Shown in pieces: positions 24,338 through 31,373 of a stretch of 42,245 nucleotides of DNA (position 1 is the stretch's first letter; each line of letters starts with the position of its first letter). A program made the position numbers and the translations under genes. Source of the stretch: a virus. The stretch lies in IMG/VR virus record IMGVR_UViG_3300009159_004776, positions 1-42,245 of that record; one strand, given 5' to 3'. A model generated the notes under the pieces. That model did no database searches. It was not told the DNA's origin and saw only the letters and a list, made by a program, of their open reading frames with translations.

Positions 24338-24901
24338 ATGATCACACTTAAAGAATGGATGGAAGTCTGCAACTATAAGATCACCGAAGGTGGTGATTAT
24401 GGTTGGGGCTGTTATGGACCAAATGTACACACACTGGACAGTTGGAACCAAGATCAAGACGGATACAGTTTTTGGATCGCGTTCGATACCAAAGATGAGA
24501 CAGTTTATGAAGTTCAAGTACATGATTACAAACGTAGTCGTGCCTATCGACTGATCAATCCGGACTTTGTTAAGAAACATCGTAAAGAAAGCAAACAACG
24601 CGGTGTTGATAAAGACATGGCCTGGGATGATGTTAACTATGTTGATCTAGAAACAAACGATGACTGGATCCAGAAAGGATTGGCCATTCGTAACGGTGTT
24701 GACTATGATGACCGTGTAAGTGTTCCCGTAGAGTTTACAGATGAAGAATTGCTAACTTACATGAAAATAGCACATGATCGAGATATGACATTTAATCAGT
24801 TTGTTGAAGAAGCTCTACGTGAAATGCTTAAAGAGTTTGAGCGTGACCCCGATGCCCTAAAAGCCCGAGCCAAGCAATGGAAAACTGATCATGAGCACTG
24901 A
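24338..24901 (+). CDS. Phage protein with ribbon-helix-helix-like C-terminal part
   Basis: 187 residues with a good Shine-Dalgarno. The N-terminal 100 residues are Trp/Tyr-rich (GGDYGWGCYGPN, GYSFWIAFDTKD). The C-terminal part, RVSVPVEFTDEELLTYMKIA then HDRDMTFNQFVEEALREML (about 128-168), fits an Arc/MetJ-type ribbon-helix-helix: a short beta strand and two helices with a T-x-N-x-F turn. It could bind DNA. Related proteins are present in T4-like aquatic phages. Role unknown. Confidence 0.6.
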   Translation: MITLKEWMEVCNYKITEGGDYGWGCYGPNVHTLDSWNQDQDGYSFWIAFDTKDETVYEVQVHDYKRSRAYRLINPDFVKKHRKESKQRGVDKDMAWDDVNYVDLETNDDWIQKGLAIRNGVDYDDRVSVPVEFTDEELLTYMKIAHDRDMTFNQFVEEALREMLKEFERDPDALKARAKQWKTDHEH

Positions 24902-25187
24902 AGAAGATAAATTCAAACACAGCAAGCGTCTACTCAAGGACGATAATGCTGTTAAAAAACAAACTAAGATTGCAAAATCTGCAGGTATTCCAGTTGATGA
25001 ACCTCACAAGTTTGCTAAACATCACGCATTAGATTGCGGTAATCCTGAATGTTTCTTATGTGGTAATCCACGTAAAACACACAAAGATAAACTAACACAG
25101 CAAGAGAAACGCCTGTTCCAAGATACAGAACAAGTCCGAGACAAACGTAGTAATGGATTACCGCCCGATGATCAAGCTAAACTTTAA
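24891..25187 (+). CDS. Small Cys-rich conserved phage protein
   Basis: 98 residues. KFAKHHALDCGNPECFLCGN (about 42-61) has the C-x4-C-x2-C pattern of a possible metal site, followed by PRKTHKDKLTQQEKRLF. I recognise this segment from small conserved proteins of cyanophages and pelagiphages. It overlaps the previous gene by 11 nt. Function unknown. Confidence 0.65.
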   Translation: MSTEEDKFKHSKRLLKDDNAVKKQTKIAKSAGIPVDEPHKFAKHHALDCGNPECFLCGNPRKTHKDKLTQQEKRLFQDTEQVRDKRSNGLPPDDQAKL

Positions 25188-25231
25188 TCTATACAATTTG
25201 TGGATTAACTAACTTCTATTTTGGAACTGTC

Positions 25232-25519
25232 ATGATTAATTTAAAATTTGCAATTGAGTATCCTTTGACCAGGGTGTCATTTAACCACATTTTCAATCGT
25301 GTTTGGAGTACGCCATTCAAACACAAACATTTTGAAATCGAAGTATTGCAGGATTGTGAGTATCTATTGCATTTTAATTTTGATTGGACAACTAGATGCG
25401 ACCATGCAGGCGTTAGATTAGAATTAGGAGTGTTTGGATATGAGCTAATGTTTCACTTATATGATAGTAGACATTGGAATTATCATGTAAACACCTGGGA
25501 GACACACAATGAACACTGA
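25232..25519 (+). CDS. Hypothetical phage protein
   Basis: 95 residues, rich in aromatic residues and His (HKHFEIEVLQDCEYLLHFNF, LGVFGYELMFHLYDSRHW), probably a small beta-sheet domain. No Shine-Dalgarno is obvious. The 3' end overlaps the next small gene by 11 nt. No family recognised with certainty. Confidence 0.55.
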   Translation: MINLKFAIEYPLTRVSFNHIFNRVWSTPFKHKHFEIEVLQDCEYLLHFNFDWTTRCDHAGVRLELGVFGYELMFHLYDSRHWNYHVNTWETHNEH

Positions 25520-25667
25520 TATGAAATGGTATGCGATTGTTATGATTGTTATTATTGGCACACCAATGGTAGGACTTGCTCTTAAAGAGTACCAAGACAG
25601 CCAATGCCGCATTGAAGCCATTCGGGCGGGCATGGACTCAGACAAGATCGCACAGGTTTGTAAATGA
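25509..25667 (+). CDS. Small single-pass membrane protein
   Basis: 52 residues, starting MNTDMKWYAIVMIVIIGTPM. One membrane helix covers about 7-26, followed by a charged tail with two Cys (SQCRIEAI and QVCK). The preceding GGGAGACAC gives a ribosome site. It overlaps both neighbours (ATGA at 25664). A small inner-membrane protein of unknown role. Confidence 0.6.
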   Translation: MNTDMKWYAIVMIVIIGTPMVGLALKEYQDSQCRIEAIRAGMDSDKIAQVCK

Positions 25668-26134
25668 CCAAACGAATCTTTTACGAAAAAGTTGGGCGTA
25701 GGTATAGGCCCGTGTATGAGTACGACCAAGCAATTATGGATAGTTTTCCTAAAGGTACTCATATTGTAATGTGCTATCCTGGCGGGCAAAGCAGACGATA
25801 TAATATTGATCCTGCGTATGCACCAATGATAGCGGCTGGGCGTATAGCAGAGGACGTGATTAGTGCGGCAATTATGAGGGCCACTAACATGCGTCCTGCT
25901 AATAAAGAAACAAAGTTAACAGAAGAACAACTGCGGTGTTGGCAGGCACTAAGCAAAGCGTTCGGTAAAGAGAACCATGCTCTACAATGGCCCAGTGCTA
26001 GAGAAGCCGCTGAAGATGCAGTTAAAGCCATGCAAGAGGAAGCAGAAAAACTGTTAAATAATCCAAGCGTCAAAAAAGCCTACGATCATTTCATGCTTGT
26101 CTGCTCTTTGACCAAAGAACATGAGCATAAATGA
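25664..26134 (+). CDS. Phage protein with KAYDHFMLV tail
   Basis: 156 residues. The N-terminal 60 residues (GRRYRPVYEYDQAIMDSFPK, GTHIVMCYPGGQSRRYNI) are a conserved phage segment of unknown role. A helical part with CWQALSKAFGKENHALQWPS and AREAAEDAVKAM follows. The C terminus, NNPSVKKAYDHFMLVCSLTK, matches the tails of the proteins at 8350 and 9358. It overlaps the DD-carboxypeptidase start (ATGA). Confidence 0.65.
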   Translation: MTKRIFYEKVGRRYRPVYEYDQAIMDSFPKGTHIVMCYPGGQSRRYNIDPAYAPMIAAGRIAEDVISAAIMRATNMRPANKETKLTEEQLRCWQALSKAFGKENHALQWPSAREAAEDAVKAMQEEAEKLLNNPSVKKAYDHFMLVCSLTKEHEHK

Positions 26135-26922
26135 TACGTTTTTTATTGATATTGTTATTCTGCGGACAGGTGTTGGCCAAGTCACCAGCACCCAAAACAC
26201 CTCCTCAAGGTGTATTACTCTATAACGAAACTACTAATCAGATATTAATCGAAACTAATCCTGAATATGTAAGACCTATTGCCAGCGTTACAAAATTAAT
26301 GACCGCTATGGTAGCATTAGATTATGATAAGAATTTAACTCGTTCTCTCAAATTAGTTAAACGTACCAAAGGTATTATTCCCTACAACACTTATTCTCGT
26401 GGAGAGATCATTCACGCTATGTTGATACGCAGTGATAACAATGCTGCTGAAACACTGGCAGCAGATTACCCTGGAGGAAGAGCTGCATTTTTGACAGCAA
26501 TGAATCGCAAGGCCAGTCAGTTAAAAATGTACAACACTAACTTCGACGATCCTAGCGGATTGGATCCGCATAATGTTTCTACAATACACAATTTAAAATT
26601 GATGTTACAGGCCAGTGCCCAGTACCCGTTGATTAGAGAAATCAGTGTAAAGAAACAGGTGATGTTCGAAAAGAGATACAAGAAGAAAATTAGAAAAATT
26701 GTAATACCAAATACCAATAGTCAACTGTTGTTGGAATTTGATAACATTGTTGTAACCAAAACAGGTTTGACTAATCCAGCAGGTTGGTGCTTGGGATTGG
26801 TAGTAGAACAACATCAGCAGAGATATATTGTGGTTATTTTAGGTGCAAGAAATAAGCTCGAAAGACTTAAAATTGCCAAAGAAATAATGTATAATCATTT
26901 ATCTGATACTGATTTAAAATGA
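26131..26922 (+). CDS. Serine D-Ala-D-Ala carboxypeptidase (S11, PBP5-like)
   Basis: 263 residues. Signal peptide about 1-16 (MIRFLLILLFCGQVLA), so it is exported. Penicillin-binding motifs are S52-V-T-K55, S101-D-N103 and K210-T-G212. It trims the terminal D-Ala of peptidoglycan stem peptides in the periplasm. The PBP5 C-terminal amphipathic anchor is absent, so it may be soluble. It could modify the wall before lysis or block other phages; this is inference. The catalytic set is complete. Confidence 0.9.
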   Translation: MIRFLLILLFCGQVLAKSPAPKTPPQGVLLYNETTNQILIETNPEYVRPIASVTKLMTAMVALDYDKNLTRSLKLVKRTKGIIPYNTYSRGEIIHAMLIRSDNNAAETLAADYPGGRAAFLTAMNRKASQLKMYNTNFDDPSGLDPHNVSTIHNLKLMLQASAQYPLIREISVKKQVMFEKRYKKKIRKIVIPNTNSQLLLEFDNIVVTKTGLTNPAGWCLGLVVEQHQQRYIVVILGARNKLERLKIAKEIMYNHLSDTDLK

Positions 26923-27146
26923 TAATGTACAAAGACTTTGCTGCCGCAGGTAAATTCTGGTTAGAATATAGCGATCTAAAACAAGACGGTTGGATTGAAT
27001 TACGTATGCCTACACCCACTGTTGAAACAGAGATTATTGAAGATTGGCTATCAAGAGCAGGAATAACCCAAGTACTGGGAACTGGTCAATACTGGGTTTT
27101 TAAAAATCCTGTAGATGCAACAATGTTTAGATTAACATGGCTGTAA
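26919..27146 (+). CDS. Tandem array protein 1 (MFRLTWL tail)
   Basis: 75 residues, first of six short related proteins in a row. It ends GQYWVFKNPVDATMFRLTWL, with the shared pattern [Y/F]-x-F-[K/R]-[N/D]-x-x-D-x-x-M-F-x-L-x-W. The N-terminal part (AAAGKFWLEYSDLKQDGW) is different in each member. It overlaps the carboxypeptidase by 4 nt and the next gene by 10 nt. Such small proteins with FxLRWS ends are known to me from T4-like aquatic phages; function unknown. Confidence 0.65.
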   Translation: MIMYKDFAAAGKFWLEYSDLKQDGWIELRMPTPTVETEIIEDWLSRAGITQVLGTGQYWVFKNPVDATMFRLTWL

Positions 27147-27502
27147 GTAATCTAGAAAAACAAATTTTAGATGATATAGTCAAAGGTCTGCAGAAAGCAA
27201 TTGACAATGATATTATGAATGATATTATGAGAACACTGTTTGGAGAAACATACGAATTGAACATCAGTACAGGTACAGTATCTGGGACGCAGTATCAGAC
27301 TGCTATGCCTAGTTGGACGCCGTCAAGACACGGTTGGCATAATCCAGAATGGAATGAAATGATAGAGTGGTGTGTAAAGATGTTTGGACCAACTGCCAAG
27401 GACGGAGTCTGGACTCCCGATGAACGTTGGTACGCTAACAATGCTAAATTTTGGTTCCGCGATGAAGCGGATTTGTTAATGTTTGTTTTGAGGTGGTCAT
27501 GA
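27137..27502 (+). CDS. Tandem array protein 2 (MFVLRWS tail)
   Basis: 121 residues, the longest member. The N-terminal helix (QILDDIVKGLQKAIDNDI) is unique to it. The middle, HGWHNPEWNEMIEWCVKMFG, fits the W-x-x-E-W-C segment found in members 4 and 5. The tail is AKFWFRDEADLLMFVLRWS. Its last codons (AGG TGG TCA TGA) contain an AGGTGG that can serve as Shine-Dalgarno for the next ATG. Confidence 0.65.
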   Translation: MAVSNLEKQILDDIVKGLQKAIDNDIMNDIMRTLFGETYELNISTGTVSGTQYQTAMPSWTPSRHGWHNPEWNEMIEWCVKMFGPTAKDGVWTPDERWYANNAKFWFRDEADLLMFVLRWS

Positions 27503-27684
27503 GATACAAAGTAACTCTAGTACATACACAGGGTTGGGAACCAAGAGATTGGGCTAGAGAACATTGCCTAAGTTATCTTTCTTGCACCCTACACGGAATT
27601 TTTGGTGACGGAGCCAAACTCTTTATGGACTATCATTTCAATGAAGAGAAAGATTTAACAATGTTTTTATTAAGGTGGTCATAA
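27499..27684 (+). CDS. Tandem array protein 3 (MFLLRWS tail)
   Basis: About 61 residues from the ATG at 27499, which overlaps the previous TGA (ATGA); an in-frame GTG 6 nt upstream is less likely. WEPRDWAREHCLSYLSC matches the W-x-x-x-H/E-C segment of the array, and the tail is HFNEEKDLTMFLLRWS. It ends in TAATG with the next gene, and AGGTGG lies 8 nt before that ATG. Confidence 0.62.
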   Translation: MRYKVTLVHTQGWEPRDWAREHCLSYLSCTLHGIFGDGAKLFMDYHFNEEKDLTMFLLRWS

Positions 27685-27968
27685 TGGCAACAGCTCCCAG
27701 TATCAGTAGTATTGTTGGTGGATTAAACATAGGTTCAGATCACGAACTGCGTCCTATGAAAACTGGTAAGGCCAAAGGTCTGGGTATGGAATATACCTGG
27801 GTTGAAATTGCTCGAACAGAATCTACTCCTTTGGATATTAATGAACAAGCTCAGACATGGTGCCGAGAACGATTTGGCCGTGCCGGTGTTCGCTGGTTTG
27901 AAAAGAAAGATAAGTTTTATTTTAAAAACGAAAAAGACTTGACTATGTTTTTGCTGATGTGGTCATGA
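27684..27968 (+). CDS. Tandem array protein 4 (MFLLMWS tail)
   Basis: About 94 residues from the ATG at 27684 (MATAPSISSIVGG). The N-terminal 45 residues are unique. Then EQAQTWCRERFGRAGVRWFE, and the tail FYFKNEKDLTMFLLMWS, which is nearly the same as member 3 (EKDLTMFLLxWS). That points to a recent duplication of the C-terminal part. Confidence 0.62.
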   Translation: MATAPSISSIVGGLNIGSDHELRPMKTGKAKGLGMEYTWVEIARTESTPLDINEQAQTWCRERFGRAGVRWFEKKDKFYFKNEKDLTMFLLMWS

Positions 27969-28174
27969 GAGATCTAACAGATATATGGTTTGTTGCTAGT
28001 GTACCTGCACCTATTGAAGACCGTGTAAGCAAACATGTTTACCAAGGATGGTCGCCCTGTATGTGGTGGTGTGCCGAACATTTCGAATCACAGAATTGGC
28101 GTTTTGTTGGAGAAGGGGTATTTGAGTTTAGAAGATCCGAAGATCATTTGATGTTCATATTAAGGTGGGCATAA
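27965..28174 (+). CDS. Tandem array protein 5 (MFILRWA tail)
   Basis: About 69 residues from the ATG at 27965 (ATGA overlap). WSPCMWWCAEHFESQNWRFV is the W/C/H-x-F segment, and the tail is FEFRRSEDHLMFILRWA. It ends TAATG with member 6, with AAGGTGGG in its last codons before that ATG. Confidence 0.62.
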   Translation: MRDLTDIWFVASVPAPIEDRVSKHVYQGWSPCMWWCAEHFESQNWRFVGEGVFEFRRSEDHLMFILRWA

Positions 28175-28359
28175 TGGAACTCGAACACGAATACCACGGA
28201 ATTGAAGTAACTAGATTTAACCAAAAATTAATCGATCATTTGGAAAACAAGTACGGCCCTCCGGGCGACCGTTGGTTTTGCCGAGTAGGAACCTGGACTT
28301 CAACTATATACTTTAAAGATCCTAAAGATCACCTAATGACCCTGCTGGAATTAGCGTAA
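28174..28359 (+). CDS. Tandem array protein 6 (divergent tail)
   Basis: About 61 residues from the ATG at 28174. LIDHLENKYGPPGDRWFCRV and the tail IYFKDPKDHLMTLLELA keep the D-x-L-M-x-x-L core but lose the LRW end, as expected for the last gene, which has no following start to serve. Confidence 0.6.
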   Translation: MELEHEYHGIEVTRFNQKLIDHLENKYGPPGDRWFCRVGTWTSTIYFKDPKDHLMTLLELA

Positions 28360-28380
28360 CATAATAGTAATATGAAAATC

Positions 28381-28388
28381 AATAAATA
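28381..28388 (+). promoter_or_regulatory. T4-late-like box AATAAATA
   Basis: Ends 8 nt before the start codon at 28397; no Shine-Dalgarno sequence. Confidence 0.45.
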
Positions 28389-28396
28389 CTGCTATA

Positions 28397-29041
28397 ATGA
28401 AACCAACAATAGCATTGTTTATTCAAGATCCTAAATGTTCGATCCAGTGTGGGAATGGAATGATGCAAGCCCTTGGGCAACACTATAATTTCAAAATCTT
28501 TTCTAAAAACGAAGTTGAACGGGTGTTTTTTGATGATGTGGATATAGTGGCATTTCCGGGCGGAATAGGCGATAGCGATAGTTGGCACAAGATATTAAAA
28601 CCTAATAAAAAGAGAGTAGTAGAGTTCTTGCAAAATGGTGGCCGATACTTAGGAATCTGTATGGGCGCTTATTGGGCAGGATCGAACTACTTTAATATTC
28701 TAAAAGATGTAGATGCTGTACAATACCTAAAACGTCCCGGCACAGACACCCGCAGACCACACGCTAAAAGCATAGCCATAAACTGGCAAGGTAATCCTAT
28801 GAATATGTTTTGGTATGACGGCTGTGCTTTAGTAGGCAATAACACTAAATTTGAAACTGTGGCAACTTATGCCAATGGTGATGCTATGGCGATATTCCAA
28901 AATCGAATTGGCATAATAGGATGCCACCCTGAAAGCGAAAAGTTTTGGTATGATAGTTATTCATGGTTACACGGCAAGTATCACAATGGACGCCATCACC
29001 AGTTGTTGATTGATTTTACCAATCAACTAATGGATCGTTGA
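28397..29041 (+). CDS. Glutamine amidotransferase-like protein (BPL_N type)
   Basis: 214 residues. VDIVAFPGGIGDSDSWHKIL (about 49-68) and GGRYLGICMGAYWAGSNYF (about 83-101) match the BPL_N/class I amidotransferase fold, with Cys91 in GICMGAYW as the nucleophile. A downstream IIGCHPESEKFWY supplies the His and Glu of a possible triad. Proteins of this type are found beside biotin ligase and in aquatic phages. The reaction is unknown. Confidence 0.75.
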   Translation: MKPTIALFIQDPKCSIQCGNGMMQALGQHYNFKIFSKNEVERVFFDDVDIVAFPGGIGDSDSWHKILKPNKKRVVEFLQNGGRYLGICMGAYWAGSNYFNILKDVDAVQYLKRPGTDTRRPHAKSIAINWQGNPMNMFWYDGCALVGNNTKFETVATYANGDAMAIFQNRIGIIGCHPESEKFWYDSYSWLHGKYHNGRHHQLLIDFTNQLMDR

Positions 29042-29066
29042 CATAAACAGCGTTTTCCTGTATAAT
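29038..29066 (+). promoter_or_regulatory. Consensus sigma70 promoter
   Basis: TTGACA 29038-29043 and TATAAT 29061-29066, 17-nt spacer: a perfect match. The -35 overlaps the stop codon of the amidotransferase-like gene. Confidence 0.85.
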
Positions 29067-29097
29067 TAGTTATTGAAACATTTGTTGGAGTTTTTAA

Positions 29098-29343
29098 ATG
29101 GGTACTCAAACTGATTACTTTAATGAAAAAGGCTACAAACCTACTTACTTCATAGGAGATCGCGTATTCGGACGTTGGAATAATATTCCGTTTATTGGCA
29201 GTGTTGGTAACGACACAATAATCAGCGAAATTGAAGGTCCTCGTATTTCAGTTATGCCCGATCTACCAATTAGATATGAAGGTAAAACACACAATATTAT
29301 CATTGTAAAACACAAACAGATTAACAAACTAAAGGAATTTTAA
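29098..29343 (+). CDS. Small phage protein of unknown function
   Basis: 81 residues with GGAG upstream and a perfect host-type promoter. Beta-rich (YFIGDRVFGRWNNIPFIGSV, ending with IIIVKHKQINKLKEF), like SH3-type barrels. I have seen this type of small basic protein in T4-like aquatic phages, but without a function. Probably early expressed. Confidence 0.6.
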   Translation: MGTQTDYFNEKGYKPTYFIGDRVFGRWNNIPFIGSVGNDTIISEIEGPRISVMPDLPIRYEGKTHNIIIVKHKQINKLKEF

Positions 29344-29577
29344 ATGAGTATGGAATCCGCAGCCGTTTTTATGTCAGCCAGTATTCTTATAACTATCGGA
29401 GTTGTAGTTATAGTAATGGGTATAATCATTATTAACAATCTATTTGATAGATATTGGAAACCTGTTAAAATGTTCAAATATGAATATAAGCCTGTGTACT
29501 ACCGGCAAGATGAGCCAGTTGCTGAAGTTGATAAAACTGTTGAACCCAAGATGGAAGAGCCTACTCCTAAGAAATGA
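29344..29577 (+). CDS. Single-pass membrane protein
   Basis: 77 residues, starting directly after the previous stop (TAAATG). A hydrophobic helix spans about 8-33 (VFMSASILITIGVVVIVMG). The C-terminal tail is Tyr/Pro/Glu-rich (YKPVYYRQDEPVAEVD) and probably cytoplasmic. It overlaps the next start (ATGA). No function known. Confidence 0.6.
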   Translation: MSMESAAVFMSASILITIGVVVIVMGIIIINNLFDRYWKPVKMFKYEYKPVYYRQDEPVAEVDKTVEPKMEEPTPKK

Positions 29578-30254
29578 AATGGAGTGATATTCTAATTGTT
29601 GGGGATAGTTTTTGCAGTGCTAGATCAGAGCCTTGGCATTGGCCTCAAATTTTTACTTCTAACCTAACAGATATGGAATTCAATGGAACTGCTCGAGGAA
29701 AAGGATTTAACGGAGCAAGTTGGTGGAGTTCACGAAAACTTATACTTCAAGAACTGAAACGTTCAACCCCTAAGATTGCAGTATTTTTTCACACTGAGCC
29801 ATTAAGGATACCCCATGATCGAGATTGGGGAATTAATTATCGCAGTGTAGAATTAAAAACTGTGCATCAAACTGATGTAACAGACATTCCCATGTCTGAA
29901 GATTTTGCCCAAGCTGGGCGTCTGTATTACGAACAGTTAATATCTTTAGAATTTCATGAATGGGCAGTGCATCAATGGTTTTTAGAACTTGATAGTTTGA
30001 TCAGTCCTATAGAAAAAGTCATTCACGCATATTGTTTTAATGGAAAGTATACCAACTACACTTTTCAGCAGGGAGTTACACTAGCACATCCTATGATAAA
30101 CTACCAACAAAAAACTCCAATGTTTAAAAAGAATAACGATGTTGAAGCCAATCATTTTACTCCGCTGATTAATAAAAATTTTGCATTGGCACTAATAGAG
30201 ATTATTAAGAATTATCCGGGTAATGGTGTAAGAATCAATAATGCTGTAATTTAA
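29574..30254 (+). CDS. SGNH hydrolase-like protein
   Basis: 226 residues. Block I is LIVGDSFCSARSEPWHW (Ser in GDSF), followed by GKGFNGASWWSS with the Gly of block II and VFFHTEPLR in place of the block III G-x-N. EANHFTPLINKNFALAL near the end could carry the catalytic His. These fit SGNH/GDSL-type esterases or acetyltransferase partners found near sugar-modifying genes. The substrate is unknown. Confidence 0.65.
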   Translation: MKWSDILIVGDSFCSARSEPWHWPQIFTSNLTDMEFNGTARGKGFNGASWWSSRKLILQELKRSTPKIAVFFHTEPLRIPHDRDWGINYRSVELKTVHQTDVTDIPMSEDFAQAGRLYYEQLISLEFHEWAVHQWFLELDSLISPIEKVIHAYCFNGKYTNYTFQQGVTLAHPMINYQQKTPMFKKNNDVEANHFTPLINKNFALALIEIIKNYPGNGVRINNAVI

Positions 30255-30800
30255 ATGTATTTTAAAAAATTAGATTTATTGATCCCTAAAATTGATTACG
30301 AAAGATTAAAAGGACGTCCATACGAAGGTTACGGAGAAACTTTTAGACAATTTTTGATAAAGGATCCTTTTTATCTACATTCGTTAATTAAAAATAAAAT
30401 TAAATTTAAAATAAGACCCGATCATATTTTTTGTATTGAGATAAGCGAATACGGCGCCGAGCCACATAAAGATCCGTGTTTGACTGTTCTTAATTTTTAT
30501 GTGGATACTGCGGATTATACTACTATTTTTTGGAAACCTAGAACAGATATTGAAGAGACAATAATTCCTGGAATGAATGATGATGATCACATAATTAGAG
30601 CGTACCAATTAAACGAGCTTGACCCAGTTGAAACGTTCAAGGCTAAAGATGGCGATGCTTATCTGTTAAATGTTAACGAAATTCATTCAGCCTCTGATCC
30701 TATTAGTAATAACAATACAAGAAAAATTATAAGATGGATGTGGGATACTGTTGATTTTGAAACTGTGTTAAATAGTATCAAAATTCTTGACAACTCTTAA
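30255..30800 (+). CDS. 2-oxoglutarate/Fe(II) oxygenase-like protein
   Basis: 181 residues, directly after the SGNH gene. EPHKDPCLTVLNFYV (about 73-87) holds the H-x-D metal pair, and LLNVNEIHSAS the distal His, followed by NNTRKIIRWMW with the Arg that usually binds 2-oxoglutarate. The double-stranded beta-helix order (HxD...H...R) fits the superfamily. Many aquatic phages encode such enzymes; the substrate is unknown. The hsp20 promoter overlaps its 3' end. Confidence 0.65.
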   Translation: MYFKKLDLLIPKIDYERLKGRPYEGYGETFRQFLIKDPFYLHSLIKNKIKFKIRPDHIFCIEISEYGAEPHKDPCLTVLNFYVDTADYTTIFWKPRTDIEETIIPGMNDDDHIIRAYQLNELDPVETFKAKDGDAYLLNVNEIHSASDPISNNNTRKIIRWMWDTVDFETVLNSIKILDNS

Positions 30801-30815
30801 AATATCTTGTATAAA
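30787..30815 (+). promoter_or_regulatory. Sigma70 / T4-late composite promoter for hsp20
   Basis: TTGACA 30787-30792, then a 17-nt spacer, then TATAAA 30810-30815. The same bases read TATAAATA at 30810-30817, the exact T4 late box. So hsp20 could be served by both host sigma70 and the phage late sigma. Confidence 0.75.
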
Positions 30816-30838
30816 TAAACATGTAGGACGCCGTTAGG

Positions 30839-30892
30839 GTTTTACAAAGGGCATATTGCCCAAAAACGTTCTTGCTTAATAAAGGAGAAAAC
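30839..30892 (+). promoter_or_regulatory. ROSE-like RNA thermometer in hsp20 5' UTR
   Basis: The Shine-Dalgarno AGGAG (30883-30887) pairs with CTTGCT (30871-30876): C-G, T-A, T-G, bulged G74, C-G, T-A, extended by T70-A88 and T69-A89, with a 6-nt loop. U-U-G-C-U opposite the ribosome site with one bulged G is the ROSE-element signature. Upstream is a second helix, GTTTT 30839-30843 with AAAAC 30863-30867, enclosing hairpin GGGCA/TGCCC (30849-30861). Heat melting of the weak last helix would expose the site. Confidence 0.7.
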
Positions 30893-30893
30893 T

Positions 30894-31319
30894 ATGAACG
30901 CTATAACTCGCTTTGACACTCAGTCTCTAAACAGAGCACTTATTGGTTTTGATCAGCTATTCAACAATGTTGAAAGACGCTTTGCAAACCAAGTCCAAAA
31001 CAACTATCCCCCATACAATGTACTAAAACACGATGAAAATCATTTTGAGATTGAAATTGCTGTGGCAGGCTTTGAAAAAGAGGATATCACAATCGAAGTT
31101 GATCAAGATCAATTGATCATCAAAGGGCAACGATTAAAGGATGAAGATGCTGACAAGTATCTACACCGTGGACTAGCTGCCCGTGATTTCGAGCGTAGTT
31201 GGACACTAGCTGAGTACATGGAAGTGGGCGATGCAGAGTTGACAAACGGTATTTTAAGTGTTAAACTAACACGTATAGTACCTGAAGCACTCAAGCCTCG
31301 TTTGATTGCCATTAAGTAA
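30894..31319 (+). CDS. Small heat shock protein Hsp20 (IbpA-like)
   Basis: 141 residues with an alpha-crystallin domain (about 38-128): YNVLKHDENHFEIEIAVAGF, then IEVDQDQLIIKGQR and LSVKLTRIVPE. It holds unfolding proteins in a refoldable state. Its N-terminal segment (NRALIGFDQLFNNVERRFAN) resembles bacterial IbpA/HspA. T4-like cyanophages and pelagiphages often carry hsp20. The start is decided by the AAAGGAG at 30882-30888. Regulated by the thermometer above. Confidence 0.94.
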   Translation: MNAITRFDTQSLNRALIGFDQLFNNVERRFANQVQNNYPPYNVLKHDENHFEIEIAVAGFEKEDITIEVDQDQLIIKGQRLKDEDADKYLHRGLAARDFERSWTLAEYMEVGDAELTNGILSVKLTRIVPEALKPRLIAIK

Positions 31320-31322
31320 AAC

Positions 31323-31342
31323 ATAGGGGCTACGGCCCCTAT
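31323..31342 (+). terminator. Hairpin after hsp20 (UACG loop)
   Basis: ATAGGGGC and GCCCCTAT around loop TACG: a very stable hairpin without a T-run, so a transcript-end stabiliser or a weak terminator. Confidence 0.5.
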
Positions 31343-31348
31343 CAAAAG

Positions 31349-31356
31349 GTTAAATA
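31349..31356 (+). promoter_or_regulatory. TAAATA box GTTAAATA before clpS
   Basis: 17 nt before the clpS start; probably begins the clpS-heme oxygenase-bilin reductase unit. Confidence 0.4.
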
Positions 31357-31373
31357 CCAGAAAGAGACGATCA

